From positions 167,969 to 231,968 of the forward strand of contig NZ_BMYK01000008.1 of the NCBI RefSeq assembly GCF_014652235.1: a stretch of DNA of 64,000 nucleotides, written 5' to 3'. The stretch comes from Pseudorhodoferax aquiterrae. GTDB taxonomy: Bacteria > Pseudomonadota > Gammaproteobacteria > Burkholderiales > Burkholderiaceae_C. The translations under genes were made by a program, and so were the position numbers. Below, one piece after another: positions 42,018-55,516 of this stretch. Every line of letters starts with the position of its first letter. The first letter of the stretch is position 1. Under the pieces are notes generated by a model. The model made no database searches, was not told where the DNA came from, and worked only from the letters and a program-made list of their open reading frames with translations.

Positions 42018-42032
42018 TTCCTGTTCTCCGTG

Positions 42033-43565
<1,533 letters not shown>

Positions 43566-43591
43566 GTCACTCCTCTAGCGGTTGTCTCTGT

Positions 43592-44608
43592 TCAGTTCGT
43601 CGGTACGGATGCGCTGGCCAGCAGCTGGCGCGCGGCGGTCGATGCGGCGATGCGGCCTTCGGTCACGGCGGTCACCATGTCGGGCAGCTGTCCGCGCACG
43701 GCGGGGTGGGCGCGGAAGGCCTGCTTGAGCCCGGTCTCGATGCGTTCCCACATCCAGGCCAGGGCCTGCTTCTGGCGCCGGGCCTGCAGGCGCCCGTTGG
43801 CCGTCTGCAGCGTGCGGAACTGCACGACCTTCTCCCAGAAACGGTCGACGCCCTCGCTGCGCAGCGCGCTCAGCTGCATGGCGCGGGGATGCCACAGGCT
43901 CTCGTCGTGGTGCGCATGGCCGGCGTTGCCGTGCATGCCCAGGAGCCGCAGCGACGAGGTGATCTGCGCCTGTGCGCGCGTCGCCGCGTCGGGGTCGATG
44001 TCGGCCTTGTTGATGACGACGAGGTCGGCGATCTCCATCACGCCCTTCTTGATGGCCTGCAGCTCGTCGCCCGCATTGGGCAGTTGCAGCAGCACGAACA
44101 TGTCGGTCATGCCGGCCACGGCCGTCTCGCTCTGGCCCACGCCCACGGTCTCGACAATGACCACGTCGTAGCCCGCGGCCTCGCAGACCAGCATGGCCTC
44201 GCGCGTCTTCTCGGCCACGCCGCCCAGCGTGCCCGAGGACGGGCTGGGCCGGATGTAGGCGCGCTCGTGCACGGACAGCTGCTCCATGCGCGTCTTGTCG
44301 CCCAGGATGGAGCCGCCCGAGACGGTGGAGGACGGGTCGATGGTCAGCACGGCGACGCGGTGGCCCTCGCGGATCAGGTACAGGCCCAGGGCCTCGATGA
44401 AGGTGCTCTTGCCGACGCCGGGCACACCCGAGATGCCCAGGCGGAAGGCCCGTCCGGTGTGCGGCAGCAGCGCGGTCAGCAGTTCGTCGGCCTGGGCCCG
44501 GTGGTCGGCGCGGGTCGACTCCAACAGCGTGATGGCCTTGGCGATGGCGCGGCGCTGGGCCGTGCCTTCGCCGCGCAGAAGCGGCTCGGCCCAGGGGATG
44601 GATGGCAT
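43592..44608 (-). CDS. meaB: methylmalonyl-CoA mutase chaperone GTPase MeaB (ArgK family)
   Basis: A 338-residue G3E-family GTPase that protects and reloads the B12 cofactor of methylmalonyl-CoA mutase. Visible are the P-loop GVPGVGKST (61-69), LTIDPSST, the switch [15 protein letters not shown] and the guanine-specificity NKAD, with the C-terminal dimerisation helix region [16 protein letters not shown] 44608 is used; a GTG at 44614 overlaps the toxin's stop (GTGA) and would couple MeaB translation to the inserted toxin gene. In this operon MeaB normally follows the mutase directly; here a toxin-antitoxin pair separates them. Confidence 0.94.
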   Translation of the reverse strand: MPSIPWAEPLLRGEGTAQRRAIAKAITLLESTRADHRAQADELLTALLPHTGRAFRLGISGVPGVGKSTFIEALGLYLIREGHRVAVLTIDPSSTVSGGSILGDKTRMEQLSVHERAYIRPSPSSGTLGGVAEKTREAMLVCEAAGYDVVIVETVGVGQSETAVAGMTDMFVLLQLPNAGDELQAIKKGVMEIADLVVINKADIDPDAATRAQAQITSSLRLLGMHGNAGHAHHDESLWHPRAMQLSALRSEGVDRFWEKVVQFRTLQTANGRLQARRQKQALAWMWERIETGLKQAFRAHPAVRGQLPDMVTAVTEGRIAASTAARQLLASASVPTN

Positions 44609-44610
44609 GT

Positions 44611-45027
44611 TCACAGGATCTCGAAAGCACGCCCGTCGGGCAGGCGGTAGCGGGAGAAGTCGCGCACGTCCATGGTCATGATGCGGGTGAGGCCCGAGTC
44701 GCGCGCCAGCCAATAAAGGGACGCATCCGCGAGGTCCATCTCGGTGCGCGGCTGCTGCGTGTACTGGGTGATGAATTCGCACATGTCCTGCAGATCCGAG
44801 ACATCGAACGGGTAGACCTGCACAGCCCCGCCCGCCACCCATTGCAGCAGTGCGATCCGGTAACGCGGTCCGAGCAGGTGGCTGGCTTCCGTCACGCATG
44901 GCCAGGTCGTGTACATCTGCAAGGGCTGGTCCGGCTGCTCGATCGCGGAGCGGAAGTGCGCGTGGAAGCGATCCCCCCGGTCGAACAACGCCACCATCGG
45001 GCCGGCGTCGAGCAGGCAGGGAGTCAA
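44611..45027 (-). CDS. PIN-domain toxin (VapC-like)
   Basis: A 138-residue PIN-domain ribonuclease. The acidic residues are in place: D8 in [14 protein letters not shown]48 in [10 protein letters not shown]97 or D100 in [13 protein letters not shown] and D119 in [12 protein letters not shown]. It starts at TTG 45027, overlapping the antitoxin's TGA (TTGA), the common coupling of toxin to antitoxin. VapC-type toxins cleave tRNA or rRNA. The pair is inserted between mcm and meaB with everything on one strand, so it is presumably transcribed with the operon as well as from its own operator. Confidence 0.82.
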   Translation of the reverse strand: MTPCLLDAGPMVALFDRGDRFHAHFRSAIEQPDQPLQMYTTWPCVTEASHLLGPRYRIALLQWVAGGAVQVYPFDVSDLQDMCEFITQYTQQPRTEMDLADASLYWLARDSGLTRIMTMDVRDFSRYRLPDGRAFEIL

Positions 45028-45332
45028 TCCGAGGTCCTCTTGCGCTGGGCCAGATAGGCCGCGTAGTCGTCCTGCTGCCCTGCATGCGCGGCCCGCAGGC
45101 TGGTGCGCAAGGCGGCCTTGTGGCCAGGCAGGGCGTCGTCGGGCACGCCTTCGGCCACGTGGTGGTGTGCCGCTTCGTCCATGACCTGGCGGTACAGCGC
45201 CGCCGGGTCCTTGCGCCCGAGCGCCCGTTCCACCGCCTCGACGATGAACTGCGACTTGGTGATGCCCTTGCGCTTGGCGGCGAGCTCCAGCTCCTTCTCC
45301 AGCAGTGGATCCATGCGGACAGAAACAGCCAT
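45024..45332 (-). CDS. ribbon-helix-helix antitoxin
   Basis: A 102-residue protein with an N-terminal RHH DNA-binding fold ([36 protein letters not shown]) and a C-terminal tail, about 45-102, expected to wrap the PIN toxin. It has a GGAG ribosome site. A near-palindrome 14 bases upstream of its ATG could be its operator. With the PIN gene it forms a type II toxin-antitoxin module that sits inside the methylmalonyl-CoA mutase operon. Confidence 0.8.
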   Translation of the reverse strand: MAVSVRMDPLLEKELELAAKRKGITKSQFIVEAVERALGRKDPAALYRQVMDEAAHHHVAEGVPDDALPGHKAALRTSLRAAHAGQQDDYAAYLAQRKRTSD

Positions 45333-45345
45333 GGCAATCTCCGAT

Positions 45346-45363
45346 GAATACGGTATTACCGAA

Positions 45364-45366
<3 letters not shown>
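45346..45366. promoter_or_regulatory. imperfect palindrome upstream of the antitoxin (possible operator)
   Basis: The core CGGTATTACCG (45351-45361) has 5-base perfect arms, CGGTA/TACCG, extended by partly matching GAATA/AATTA flanks. It overlaps the mcm stop codon and ends 14 bases before the antitoxin ATG, a usual place for RHH antitoxin autoregulation. Confidence 0.4.
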
Positions 45367-47514
<2,148 letters not shown>

Positions 47515-47548
47515 GTTGCTTGTCCTCTTGTATTGCAGCCTCGCAATG

Positions 47549-47629
47549 TTCGCAAAAGAGCAGCACCTGCGCAACAAGTGAAAGTGCAAGCATTGCAAAC
47601 TGCCTCTGCAATGGTGCAAACTTTGCGAA
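47549..47629. promoter_or_regulatory. TTTGC/GCAAA repeats between mcm and the ScfR-like gene (probable operators)
   Basis: The gap contains several related elements: TTCGCAAAA near 47549, TTGCAAAC at 47593-47600 and the perfect palindrome GCAAACTTTGC at 47616-47626, directly before the regulator ATG (47631). ScfR relatives RamB and PrpR of actinobacteria bind TTTGCAAA-type sequences (family knowledge). The elements are placed to control both mcm and the regulator itself. Confidence 0.6.
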
Positions 47630-47630
47630 T

Positions 47631-49070
47631 ATGGCGAAAGCATTCATGGGTGTGCACCTGAAGACGCTGCGCGAGCAGCGCGGCCTCACGCAGGCCGCAC
47701 TGGCGCAGGCGCTCAAGGTGTCGTCGAGCTACCTCAACCAGATCGAGAACAACCAGCGGCCCTTGACGGTCAACGTGTTGCTGCGCCTGCAGTCGGCCTT
47801 TGGCATCGACCTGCAGCTGTTTTCCGAAGACGCGCAGACGCGCCAGCTGGCCGAGCTGCGCGCGGTGCTGGCCGAAGGCCCGGACGCGGGCACGGTGCCG
47901 CAGGCCGAGGCGCAGATGCTGGCCCAGCAACTGCCGGCCGTGTCCAGGGCCATCCTGGCCCTGCACAAGCGCGCGCGCTCGGCCGAAGAGCGGCTGGGGC
48001 TGATCGCCGAAAGCAGCGGCGACTCGGCCGCCAGCACGCCGCTGCAGCCCTACGAGGAAGTGCGCGAGTTCTTCTATGCGCGCCACGAGCCGCTGGCGCA
48101 GCTGGACGAGCGCGCCGAGCAGGTCTACGCCCAGTTGCAGGACACGTTCGCGCCACCGCGCGCACCCAGCGCCGCCAAGCTGTTCGCCGCGCTAGAGCAC
48201 CGCCTGCGCCGCCTGCACGGCGTGGCCGTGCGCTGCGAACTGGGCACCTCGGTGGCCGAGCAGCCGCTGCGCAGCTTCGACCCCGCCAGCCGCACCATCA
48301 CGCTGGCCGCCGGTTTGAGTCCGGCCCAGCAGGCCTTCCAGTTGGGCGTGCAGCTCGCGTTCTTCGAGATGGGGGGCATGATCGATGCCTTCATCCAGGC
48401 CAACGAGTTCAGCACCGACGAGGCGCGCGCGCTTGCACGCATCGGCTTTGCCAACCACTTCGCCGGCGCACTGGTGTTGCCCAACCGCATCTTCCAGGAG
48501 AGCGCCGAGGAGCTGCGCTACGACATCGACCTGCTCAGCGAGCGTTTCGGCGTGGGCTTCGAGACCGTGGGCCACCGCCTGTCCACCATGCGCCACCCGC
48601 ATGCGCAGAGCATCCCGTTCTTCTTCGTGCGCGTGGACCGGGCCGGCAACATGTCCAAGCGCCAGTCCTCCGCCGACTTCCACTTCTCGCGCACGGGCGG
48701 CACCTGCCCGCTGTGGAACGTCTACGAGGCGTTTTCGCAGCCCGGCAAGATCCTCACGCAGCTCGCGCGCATGCCGGACGGCCGCACCTACCTCTGGATC
48801 GCACGCACGGTGGAGCACCGGCGCGGCGGCTACGGCACGCCGCACCGGATCTTCTCGGTGGCGCTGGGCTGCGATGCACGCCACGCCAACCGCCTGGTCT
48901 ACGGCGACGGGCTGGCCGCCGACGCGGCCGAGCGCGCCGTGCCGATCGGCTCGGGCTGCAAGGTCTGCGACCGAGAGAACTGCGTGCAGCGCGCCTTCCC
49001 GGCCATGGGCCGCCCCCTCAGCATCGACCCGAACGCACGGCGCTTCGCACCCTACGCACCCGCGGGCTGA
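47631..49070 (+). CDS. XRE-family short-chain fatty acyl regulator (ScfR/RamB/PrpR-like)
   Basis: A 479-residue regulator. The N-terminal HTH (about 7-65; [37 protein letters not shown] in part) is followed by an IrrE-like/M78 domain lacking a clear HEXXH (about 200-300), and a C-terminal ScfR domain with conserved cysteines in [19 protein letters not shown] and [19 protein letters not shown]. These cysteines suggest an iron-sulfur cluster, as in PrpR. Family members sense propionyl- or acetyl-CoA status and control propionate catabolism. ATG 47631 or 47646 could be the start; both directly follow the operator repeats, implying autoregulation. Divergent from mcm. Confidence 0.88.
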   Translation: MAKAFMGVHLKTLREQRGLTQAALAQALKVSSSYLNQIENNQRPLTVNVLLRLQSAFGIDLQLFSEDAQTRQLAELRAVLAEGPDAGTVPQAEAQMLAQQLPAVSRAILALHKRARSAEERLGLIAESSGDSAASTPLQPYEEVREFFYARHEPLAQLDERAEQVYAQLQDTFAPPRAPSAAKLFAALEHRLRRLHGVAVRCELGTSVAEQPLRSFDPASRTITLAAGLSPAQQAFQLGVQLAFFEMGGMIDAFIQANEFSTDEARALARIGFANHFAGALVLPNRIFQESAEELRYDIDLLSERFGVGFETVGHRLSTMRHPHAQSIPFFFVRVDRAGNMSKRQSSADFHFSRTGGTCPLWNVYEAFSQPGKILTQLARMPDGRTYLWIARTVEHRRGGYGTPHRIFSVALGCDARHANRLVYGDGLAADAAERAVPIGSGCKVCDRENCVQRAFPAMGRPLSIDPNARRFAPYAPAG

Positions 49071-49266
49071 CGCGGTGGCTACGGCCACCCCGCACTGCGG
49101 GTTTCTCGCGGCACGCTGATGCGCAGCGGCCTGGCCGGCGGCTGCCGTCCTCTGCTACAAACGGTACCAACCGCAGGCAACGCGCTCGTCGTGTGCACAA
49201 GCCATCCGGCAGGATCGCGTCCACGCAACCGCGCCAGACTGCCCCGCCTGCTTTTGGAGCCGCCGC

Positions 49267-52200
49267 ATGCCGCCACTGCCCGGGCCCCAGCCCGCCGAAG
49301 CCCCACCCCCGCTGCGGCCCATCCACCTGTGGACGGCCGCCGCGGCAGTGGCCTGGCTGCTGGCCACGGCGCTGGCCGGCCACCTGCTTTCCGACCGCAT
49401 CGTCGGTGCCCAGGTCGAAACCCTCGCCGATGGCGCCCGGCTGGACGCCTCGGCCACCGGGCGGCTGATCGACCGCATGTTCGTCGAACTGGGCAGCGTC
49501 TCCAACATGGCGGCGCACCAGGTCGACGTGATCGAGGCTTCGCGGCGCTTCGTCGTCAACAGCCCCATCGAGACGGCGCAGACACCGGCCGAGCGGGCCG
49601 CCACGCTGTCGCAGGACCCGCTGGTGCGCAGCGTGGGCAACTACCTGCGCCGGCTGATCCAGGACCTGAGCTACGACCAGATGTTCGTGGTCAACCGCTC
49701 CGGCACCGTGATCGCCAGCGGCGACTGGACGGAGCCCGGCGGCCTGCTGGGCGCCAGCTACGGCGACCGCGACTACTTCTACCAGGTGCTGGTCGAGGGC
49801 GTGGGACGCCGCTTCGACATGGGCAGCGATGGCCGCCACCCCGGCTTCTACGTGGCCAGCCGCGTCGACGCGAACGACGGCACCTTCGGCGCGGTGGTCG
49901 TGCGGCTGGACACCGCGACCATGAACGAGATGCTGGCCGGGCAACGCGTCGCGGCCATCGTCGACGGCGACGGCATGGTGCTGGCCTCCTCGCGGCCGGA
50001 CTTCGTGCTGCAACGCGTCGGCGCGCTGGTCGGCGAACCAGCCGAACCGCAGGCCGCGCCCTCCGGGGCGGCAGCGCCGTCCATGCTGCCCGTGCAGCGG
50101 CCGGCGCAGCTGCTGCATGCCAACCACTGGCTGGTCAAGGGCACGCCCTATGTGGTGGAGCGGGCCGACCTGTCCGAGCCGGGCTACCGGCTGCTCACGC
50201 TCAGCGCGCTGGACGCCGTGGCGCCCATGCGCCAGCTGCACCGCACCGTCACCGGCATCGTCGCCGCGCTGGGCCTGCTGCTGATCCTGCTGGCGAGCCG
50301 CTCGCTGAGCCAGCGGGCGCGCCACCGCCATGCTGCGCTGCAGGTCAACGCGGAGCACACGGCCTTCCTGCAGTCCGTGCTCGACGCCGTGCCGACGCCC
50401 ATGTTTTACAAGGATGCGCAGGCGCGCTTTCTGGGCATCAACGCGGCGTTCGAGCAGGCCTTCGGCGTGCAGCCCCAGCAGTTGATCGGGCGCCGCGACG
50501 AGGAGCTGGACCCGCAAGGCAGCAACCAGGACCTGGCACTGCGCCAGGAGCAGCGCGCGCTGCTCGTCGAACGCGGCAGCTTCACGCGCGAGCAGAGCTT
50601 TCGCTTCGCCGACGGCCAGGCGCACCGAACGCTGTACTCGGCCAGCACCATCACGCGCAAGGACGGCAGGCCGGCCGGCCTGGTCGGCGTGATCGTGGAC
50701 ATGACCGAGCAAAAGCAGGCCGAGGAGGCCCTGCGCCACGCCAACGCACGCCTGCAGGTCGCCCAGGACGCCGGCAGCATCGGCCTGTTCGACCTGGACT
50801 TCGAGACCGGCAACCACTACTGGACGCCGCAGCTCGAACGCCTGTACGGCGTGGAGCCGGGCAGCTACGCCGGCGACTTCCTCGAATGGAACGCGCTGCT
50901 GCACCCGGACGACCAGGCACGCTCCGCGCAGACCTTCCGCGCCGCGCTGGCCGATCCGGCAACGCAGATGTACAGCGACGAATTCCGCATCGTGCTGCCC
51001 GACGGCAGCCTGCGCGTCGCGCAGGCCGTCGGCCGCATCGAGCGCAACGCCCAGGGCCGGGCCACGCGCGTCACGGGCGTGCACGTGGACGTGACCGAAC
51101 TGGCCCGCGCCCGCGACGAGGCCGGCGCCGCCAGCCGCGCCAAGAGCGACTTCCTGGCCAACATGAGCCACGAGATCCGCACACCGATGAACGCCATCAT
51201 CGGCATGTCGCACCTCGCGCTGAAGACCGAGCTGACGCCGCGCCAGCGCGACTACATCGCCAAGATCCAGCAGTCCGGCCAGCATCTGCTGGGCATCCTC
51301 AACGACATCCTGGATTTCTCCAAGGTCGAGGCCGGCAAGCTGGACGTGGAGTCCACCCCTTTCGACCTGGACGGCATGATGGCCACCGTCTCCGGCGTGG
51401 TGGCCGAGAAGGCCACGGCCAAGAACCTGGAACTGGTGTTCGACGTGGCGCCCGACGTGCCGCAGCAGCTCGTCGGCGACCCGCTGCGCCTGGGCCAGAT
51501 CCTCATCAACTACGTCAACAACGCCATCAAGTTCACCGAGCAAGGCGAGGTCGGCATCGTGGTGCGGGTCGACAGCCTGCACCGCGCGCAAGCGAACACC
51601 GGGCCGCAGGCCGTGCTGCGCTTCGAGGTGCGCGACACCGGCATCGGCCTGTCGGAAGAGCAGATGGCCCGGCTGTTCCGCAGCTTCGAGCAGGCCGACA
51701 CCTCGACCACGCGGCGCTACGGCGGCACCGGCCTGGGACTGGCGATCAGCAAGCAGCTGGCGGCGCTGATGGGCGGCGAGGTCGGCGTGCGCAGTGAACT
51801 GGGCAAGGGCTCGGTGTTCTGGTTCACGGCGCGGCTGGGCCTGGGCGAGCGCCGCGCGCCGGCCGCGCTGCCGCTGGTCGACCTGCGCGGCCAGCGCGCG
51901 CTGGTGGTGGACGACAACGCGCATGCCGCCAGCGTGCTCTCCGAAATGCTCGAACACATGTCGCTCAAGGTCACGACGGTGCACTCGGGCGAGCAGGCCG
52001 TGGCCGCCGCCCGCGCGGCGGCCGACGCCGGCCAGCCCTTCGACTTCGCCATGCTGGACTGGCGCATGCCGGGCATGGACGGCCTGCAGACCGCAGAGGC
52101 GATCCGCGCGCTGCAGCTCCAGCGTCAGCCCGAGTTCATGATCGTGACGGCCTATGGCCGCGACGAGATCGTCCAGGGCGCGCAGCAGGCCGGCATCGAG

Positions 52201-53394
52201 CATCTGGTGCTCAAGCCGGTCAGCGCGTCCGTGCTGCTGGACACCATGATGCGCGCCAGCCACGGCGCGGCCATGCCCGCCGTGGCGCCCGCGCCGGGCG
52301 CAGGCCGCAGCGGCGCGCTCGACGCACTGCGCGGCCTGCGCGGCGCCCGCATCCTGCTCGTGGAAGACAACGACCTCAACCAGCAGGTCGCCAGCGAGCT
52401 GCTGCGCGACGCCGGCTTTGCCGTCGACATCGCGGCCAACGGCCGCATGGCCCTCGACATGGTGCAGGCACGGGCCGACCGCACGCCGGCCTACGACCTG
52501 GTGCTCATGGACATGCAGATGCCCGTCATGGACGGCGTGACGGCCACGCGCCTCCTGCGCGAGGATCCGCGCCACGCGGCCATGCCGGTCCTGGCCATGA
52601 CCGCCAATGCCATGCAGGCCGACCGCGACCGCTGCCTGCAAGCGGGCATGCAGGACTTCATCGCCAAGCCGATCGAGCCCGATGCGATGTGGCAGGCGCT
52701 GGCGCGCTGGCTGCAGCCACGCGCCGGCCTGGGCGCGGAGGCCGGCCCTCCTGCGCTCGCAGCGGCGACCACAGCGGCCACGGCACCGGCGGCCGGACTG
52801 CCCGTGGTGCCGGGGCTGGACACGGCCGCCGGCCTGCGCCGCGCGATGGGCAAGCAGGCGCTGTACCGCCAGCTGCTGGAGAAGTTCGCAGCCGGCCAGG
52901 CCCAGGCGCCCGAAGCCATCGTGCAGGCGCTGCAGGACGACGACCCGGCCACGGCGGAGCGCGTGGCCCACACGCTCAAGGGCGTGGCCGGCAACATCGG
53001 CGCCCACGATCTGCACCAGCACGCCGCGGCCCTCGAGGAGGCGCTGCGCGAACGCCGTCCACGGCCTGCCATCGACGCCACGCTGGCCGCAGCCGCGGCC
53101 AGCCTGCACGCGCTGCTGGACGCGCTGCGCCCGCACCTGGCGCCGGCTGCGGCCAGCGGCGCCCATGTGGCTGCACCGGCGGCCGGCCCGTCCGAGCAGG
53201 CCTTGCTGCAGCGCCTGGCCCGGCTGCTGGAGCAGGACGACGCGGAAGCCGCCGAGCTGCTGGCCGAGCACCAGGCCACGCTCGGCGCGGCGCTGGGCCC
53301 GCGCTACGCCACGCTGTCCCAGGCCGTGGCCGACTACGACTTCGAGGCCGCGCTCGACACGCTGCGCCAGGCCAACGGCCAGGCCGCGGCGTAG
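49267..53394 (+). CDS. hybrid histidine kinase with Cache-like, PAS, HisKA-HATPase-REC-REC-Hpt domains
   Basis: A 1375-residue membrane kinase. Membrane helices near 22-42 and 320-340 flank a double-Cache-type periplasmic sensor ([38 protein letters not shown]). Two PAS domains follow (about 360-490 and 495-620), then HisKA with H635 ([15 protein letters not shown]), HATPase_c, a receiver with D931 (DWRMPGMDG), a receiver with D1082 ([11 protein letters not shown]) and an Hpt with H1235 (AHTLKGVAG). The kinase core is closely similar to that of the kinase at 35014, but the sensor halves are unrelated. The output regulator is not adjacent. Confidence 0.93.
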   Translation: MPPLPGPQPAEAPPPLRPIHLWTAAAAVAWLLATALAGHLLSDRIVGAQVETLADGARLDASATGRLIDRMFVELGSVSNMAAHQVDVIEASRRFVVNSPIETAQTPAERAATLSQDPLVRSVGNYLRRLIQDLSYDQMFVVNRSGTVIASGDWTEPGGLLGASYGDRDYFYQVLVEGVGRRFDMGSDGRHPGFYVASRVDANDGTFGAVVVRLDTATMNEMLAGQRVAAIVDGDGMVLASSRPDFVLQRVGALVGEPAEPQAAPSGAAAPSMLPVQRPAQLLHANHWLVKGTPYVVERADLSEPGYRLLTLSALDAVAPMRQLHRTVTGIVAALGLLLILLASRSLSQRARHRHAALQVNAEHTAFLQSVLDAVPTPMFYKDAQARFLGINAAFEQAFGVQPQQLIGRRDEELDPQGSNQDLALRQEQRALLVERGSFTREQSFRFADGQAHRTLYSASTITRKDGRPAGLVGVIVDMTEQKQAEEALRHANARLQVAQDAGSIGLFDLDFETGNHYWTPQLERLYGVEPGSYAGDFLEWNALLHPDDQARSAQTFRAALADPATQMYSDEFRIVLPDGSLRVAQAVGRIERNAQGRATRVTGVHVDVTELARARDEAGAASRAKSDFLANMSHEIRTPMNAIIGMSHLALKTELTPRQRDYIAKIQQSGQHLLGILNDILDFSKVEAGKLDVESTPFDLDGMMATVSGVVAEKATAKNLELVFDVAPDVPQQLVGDPLRLGQILINYVNNAIKFTEQGEVGIVVRVDSLHRAQANTGPQAVLRFEVRDTGIGLSEEQMARLFRSFEQADTSTTRRYGGTGLGLAISKQLAALMGGEVGVRSELGKGSVFWFTARLGLGERRAPAALPLVDLRGQRALVVDDNAHAASVLSEMLEHMSLKVTTVHSGEQAVAAARAAADAGQPFDFAMLDWRMPGMDGLQTAEAIRALQLQRQPEFMIVTAYGRDEIVQGAQQAGIEHLVLKPVSASVLLDTMMRASHGAAMPAVAPAPGAGRSGALDALRGLRGARILLVEDNDLNQQVASELLRDAGFAVDIAANGRMALDMVQARADRTPAYDLVLMDMQMPVMDGVTATRLLREDPRHAAMPVLAMTANAMQADRDRCLQAGMQDFIAKPIEPDAMWQALARWLQPRAGLGAEAGPPALAAATTAATAPAAGLPVVPGLDTAAGLRRAMGKQALYRQLLEKFAAGQAQAPEAIVQALQDDDPATAERVAHTLKGVAGNIGAHDLHQHAAALEEALRERRPRPAIDATLAAAAASLHALLDALRPHLAPAAASGAHVAAPAAGPSEQALLQRLARLLEQDDAEAAELLAEHQATLGAALGPRYATLSQAVADYDFEAALDTLRQANGQAAA

Positions 53395-53413
53395 CGCGGG
53401 CCTTCGTCCGTCT

Positions 53414-54535
53414 TCAGTCCGCCGCCGCCTCGCGCGGCCCCTTGTTCACGTAGCTCGCGTTGCCAAGGCCCGTGCCGATGGTCAGCACGGCCCAGCGCTT
53501 GACGTCGCGCATGAACGGCAACTCCGACAGCCCCTGCACCACGGCGTCGTTGTGCATGAGCACCTGGGTCGCCTCCTGGCCGACCACGGGCAGCTTCTCG
53601 CGCAGCGCGGTCGGCAGGTGGAAGGTGTCGGCCGCCCAGTTGCCCGGCAGGTTCTGCGCGCCACGCGCGATGCTGCCGTCCTCGCGGATCAGGCCCGGGC
53701 AGGCGATGCCCACGAAGGGCGCCAGGCGGATGCCCCTGCGCCCCGCCCAGGCGATCATCTCGGTGAGCATGGCGACCAGCCCGTCCACCAGCGCGGTGCG
53801 GCTGGGCTCGTCGTCGGCATGGCGCCACTTGCTGCGCCGCACCACCTTGGCGCGGGACAGGTCCTTGGCCTTGTCGCGCCGGAACTTCACGATGCCGCAG
53901 CGCACGTTGGTGCCGCCGATGTCCAGCGCCAGCAGCGCGTCGGCATGCTCCACGAAGTGTGGCGGCGCCAGGTGCACCCAGCCGATCAGGCCGCCGTCGT
54001 CGGGCTCGTGGCGCAGCCGCGCAAGTTCCACCGGAATCTCCGCGACCTGGCACAGCGCAGCGGCCTGCAGGATCGCCAACTCGCCGACCTCGCTCTCCGG
54101 GAAGCCGCCGCCGATCACGATGCGCTGCACGCCGTGCCAGGCCTTCTGGCGCATGAAGCGCTCGATCACGTCGGTGAGCTCGATGGCGAACTCCTCGATC
54201 GCGCCGCGCACGATGTCGCCGGCCTCGGAGGCTGCCTTGCCGCGCAGCGCACGGTCCAGCACCTTCTTGCTGAGCTGGGCCGAGGGCAGATCGCCCAGCG
54301 GGTCGGCGCGGCCCTTGTCGCGGCAGCGCTTGCGCCAGCCGTCCAACAGCTTGCGGAACGCCGTCTGGCTGGCCCGGTCGCCGATGAAACCCTCCTCGTC
54401 GGCGACCTCCAGGTTGTAGCCCGCGATGTCGAGCGTGGGCAGCTGCGCCGTGCCATGGTGCGCGCCGACCACGCTGGGCATGTGGCGCTTCTTGGGCTTG
54501 GTCTTTTGCGGCGCGCGCGCTGCCTTCTTGCTCAT
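53414..54535 (-). CDS. ROK-like sugar kinase family protein with circularly permuted motif order
   Basis: A 373-residue protein from ATG 54535. The ROK/ASKHA motifs occur in the wrong order. Residues about 90-165 look like the C-terminal ROK half (AASEAGDIVRGAIEEFAIEL; then VQRIVIGGG, 138-144, the adenosine motif). Only afterwards comes the N-terminal phosphate-1 loop LALDIGGTN (202-210), then GIACPGLI, HNDA and the phosphate-2 loop LTIGTGLGN, which ends the protein. The ROK zinc motif CxCGxxGC is absent. It may be a functional hexokinase-like enzyme or a regulatory derivative. The Lys-rich N-terminus is disordered. It is convergent with the kinase gene, and its nearest neighbour genes give no functional hint. 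Confidence 0.7.
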   Translation of the reverse strand: MSKKAARAPQKTKPKKRHMPSVVGAHHGTAQLPTLDIAGYNLEVADEEGFIGDRASQTAFRKLLDGWRKRCRDKGRADPLGDLPSAQLSKKVLDRALRGKAASEAGDIVRGAIEEFAIELTDVIERFMRQKAWHGVQRIVIGGGFPESEVGELAILQAAALCQVAEIPVELARLRHEPDDGGLIGWVHLAPPHFVEHADALLALDIGGTNVRCGIVKFRRDKAKDLSRAKVVRRSKWRHADDEPSRTALVDGLVAMLTEMIAWAGRRGIRLAPFVGIACPGLIREDGSIARGAQNLPGNWAADTFHLPTALREKLPVVGQEATQVLMHNDAVVQGLSELPFMRDVKRWAVLTIGTGLGNASYVNKGPREAAAD

Positions 54536-54815
54536 CGTTGCCTGTCCTCGTTGGTGCTCGTCGGTGTGCGCCATGTGTGCGCTCGTTGCATGGTGGGGCG
54601 CCTCGTTCGTGCGGTCTGCGGGCCGAGCACGCCATGCGATCGGCGCCCTCGCGTGTTCGCTTGTAAGACAAGGCCCCGTCCCCGGTTCCGAGGCTGGCGA
54701 CGCCTCTGCACCGGCTTACCATGTTTTTGCGGAGATTGCATCTCCGTCCACCACACCCGATCGGTGCACACAAAAAACCGCAAACACAACACTCCACACG
54801 ACGAAGGGAATTCCG

Positions 54816-55514
54816 ATGTCCGACCCCTCTGCGCCCCGCCGTCGCAGCTTCCTGCTGGCCTCCGGTGCCGGCGTGGCACTCACGAGCGTGCCCATCGCCT
54901 TCCATGCCAGCGCCAAGGACGCGCCGGTGCCGCTCGACCAGTACGAGCCCGCCTATTTCACGCCTGACGAATGGGCCTTCGTGCTTGCCGCCACGGCGCG
55001 GCTGATTCCGTCCGAAGGCGAAGGCCCGGGCGCGCTCGAAGCCCGCGTGCCGGTGTTCATCGACCGCCAACTCCAGGGCGAGTACGGCAGCGCGGCCGAC
55101 TGGTACATGGCCGGCCCGCACGACCCCACCGCGGCGCCAGACCGGGGCTGGCAGACCCCGCTGAACCCGGCGCAGCTCTACCGCCAGGGCATCGCGGCCT
55201 TCAACGCCTGGTGCCAGCTGCGCTGGAGCAAGAACTTCCAGGCCCTGGCGCCCGCGCAGCAGGACGAGGCCCTGACCGCCCTGCAAAAAGGCGAGCCCCA
55301 TCTGGCGCCGGAGCTGAGCATCTTCTTCTCCACGCTGCTCGCCAACACCAAGGAGGGCTACTTCGCCGACCCCCTGCACGGCGGCAACCATGGCATGCAG
55401 GCGTGGACGCACATCGGCTTTCCGGGTGCGCGCGCCAGCTACCGCGAATGGGTGGACCAGCACAACGTGAAGTACCCCCTGGGGCCCGTCTCCATCCGCG
55501 GCGAGAGGGCCTGA
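54816..55514 (+). CDS. gluconate 2-dehydrogenase subunit 3 family protein (Tat-exported small subunit)
   Basis: A 232-residue small subunit. The N-terminus has a twin-arginine signal (RRRSFLLASGAGVAL). The mature domain has YFTPDEWAFVLAATARLIPSEGEGPGALEARVPVFIDRQL in conserved blocks and GGNHGMQAWTHIGFPGAR near the end. This subunit helps fold and export the flavoprotein of the FAD-GMC dehydrogenases (gluconate, glucose, sorbitol, 2-ketogluconate dehydrogenases). ATG 54816 follows GAAGGGAA. The GMC gene starts 2 bases after its stop and the cytochrome gene follows, so all three are one operon. Confidence 0.9.
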   Translation: MSDPSAPRRRSFLLASGAGVALTSVPIAFHASAKDAPVPLDQYEPAYFTPDEWAFVLAATARLIPSEGEGPGALEARVPVFIDRQLQGEYGSAADWYMAGPHDPTAAPDRGWQTPLNPAQLYRQGIAAFNAWCQLRWSKNFQALAPAQQDEALTALQKGEPHLAPELSIFFSTLLANTKEGYFADPLHGGNHGMQAWTHIGFPGARASYREWVDQHNVKYPLGPVSIRGERA

Positions 55515-55516
55515 CC

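Noticed and set aside
49018..53271. A 1417-codon minus-strand ORF across the second hybrid kinase
   Set aside because: Shadow of a GC-rich gene; composition rich in Arg, Gly, Gln and His with no recognisable domain, while the sense frame has intact kinase motifs.
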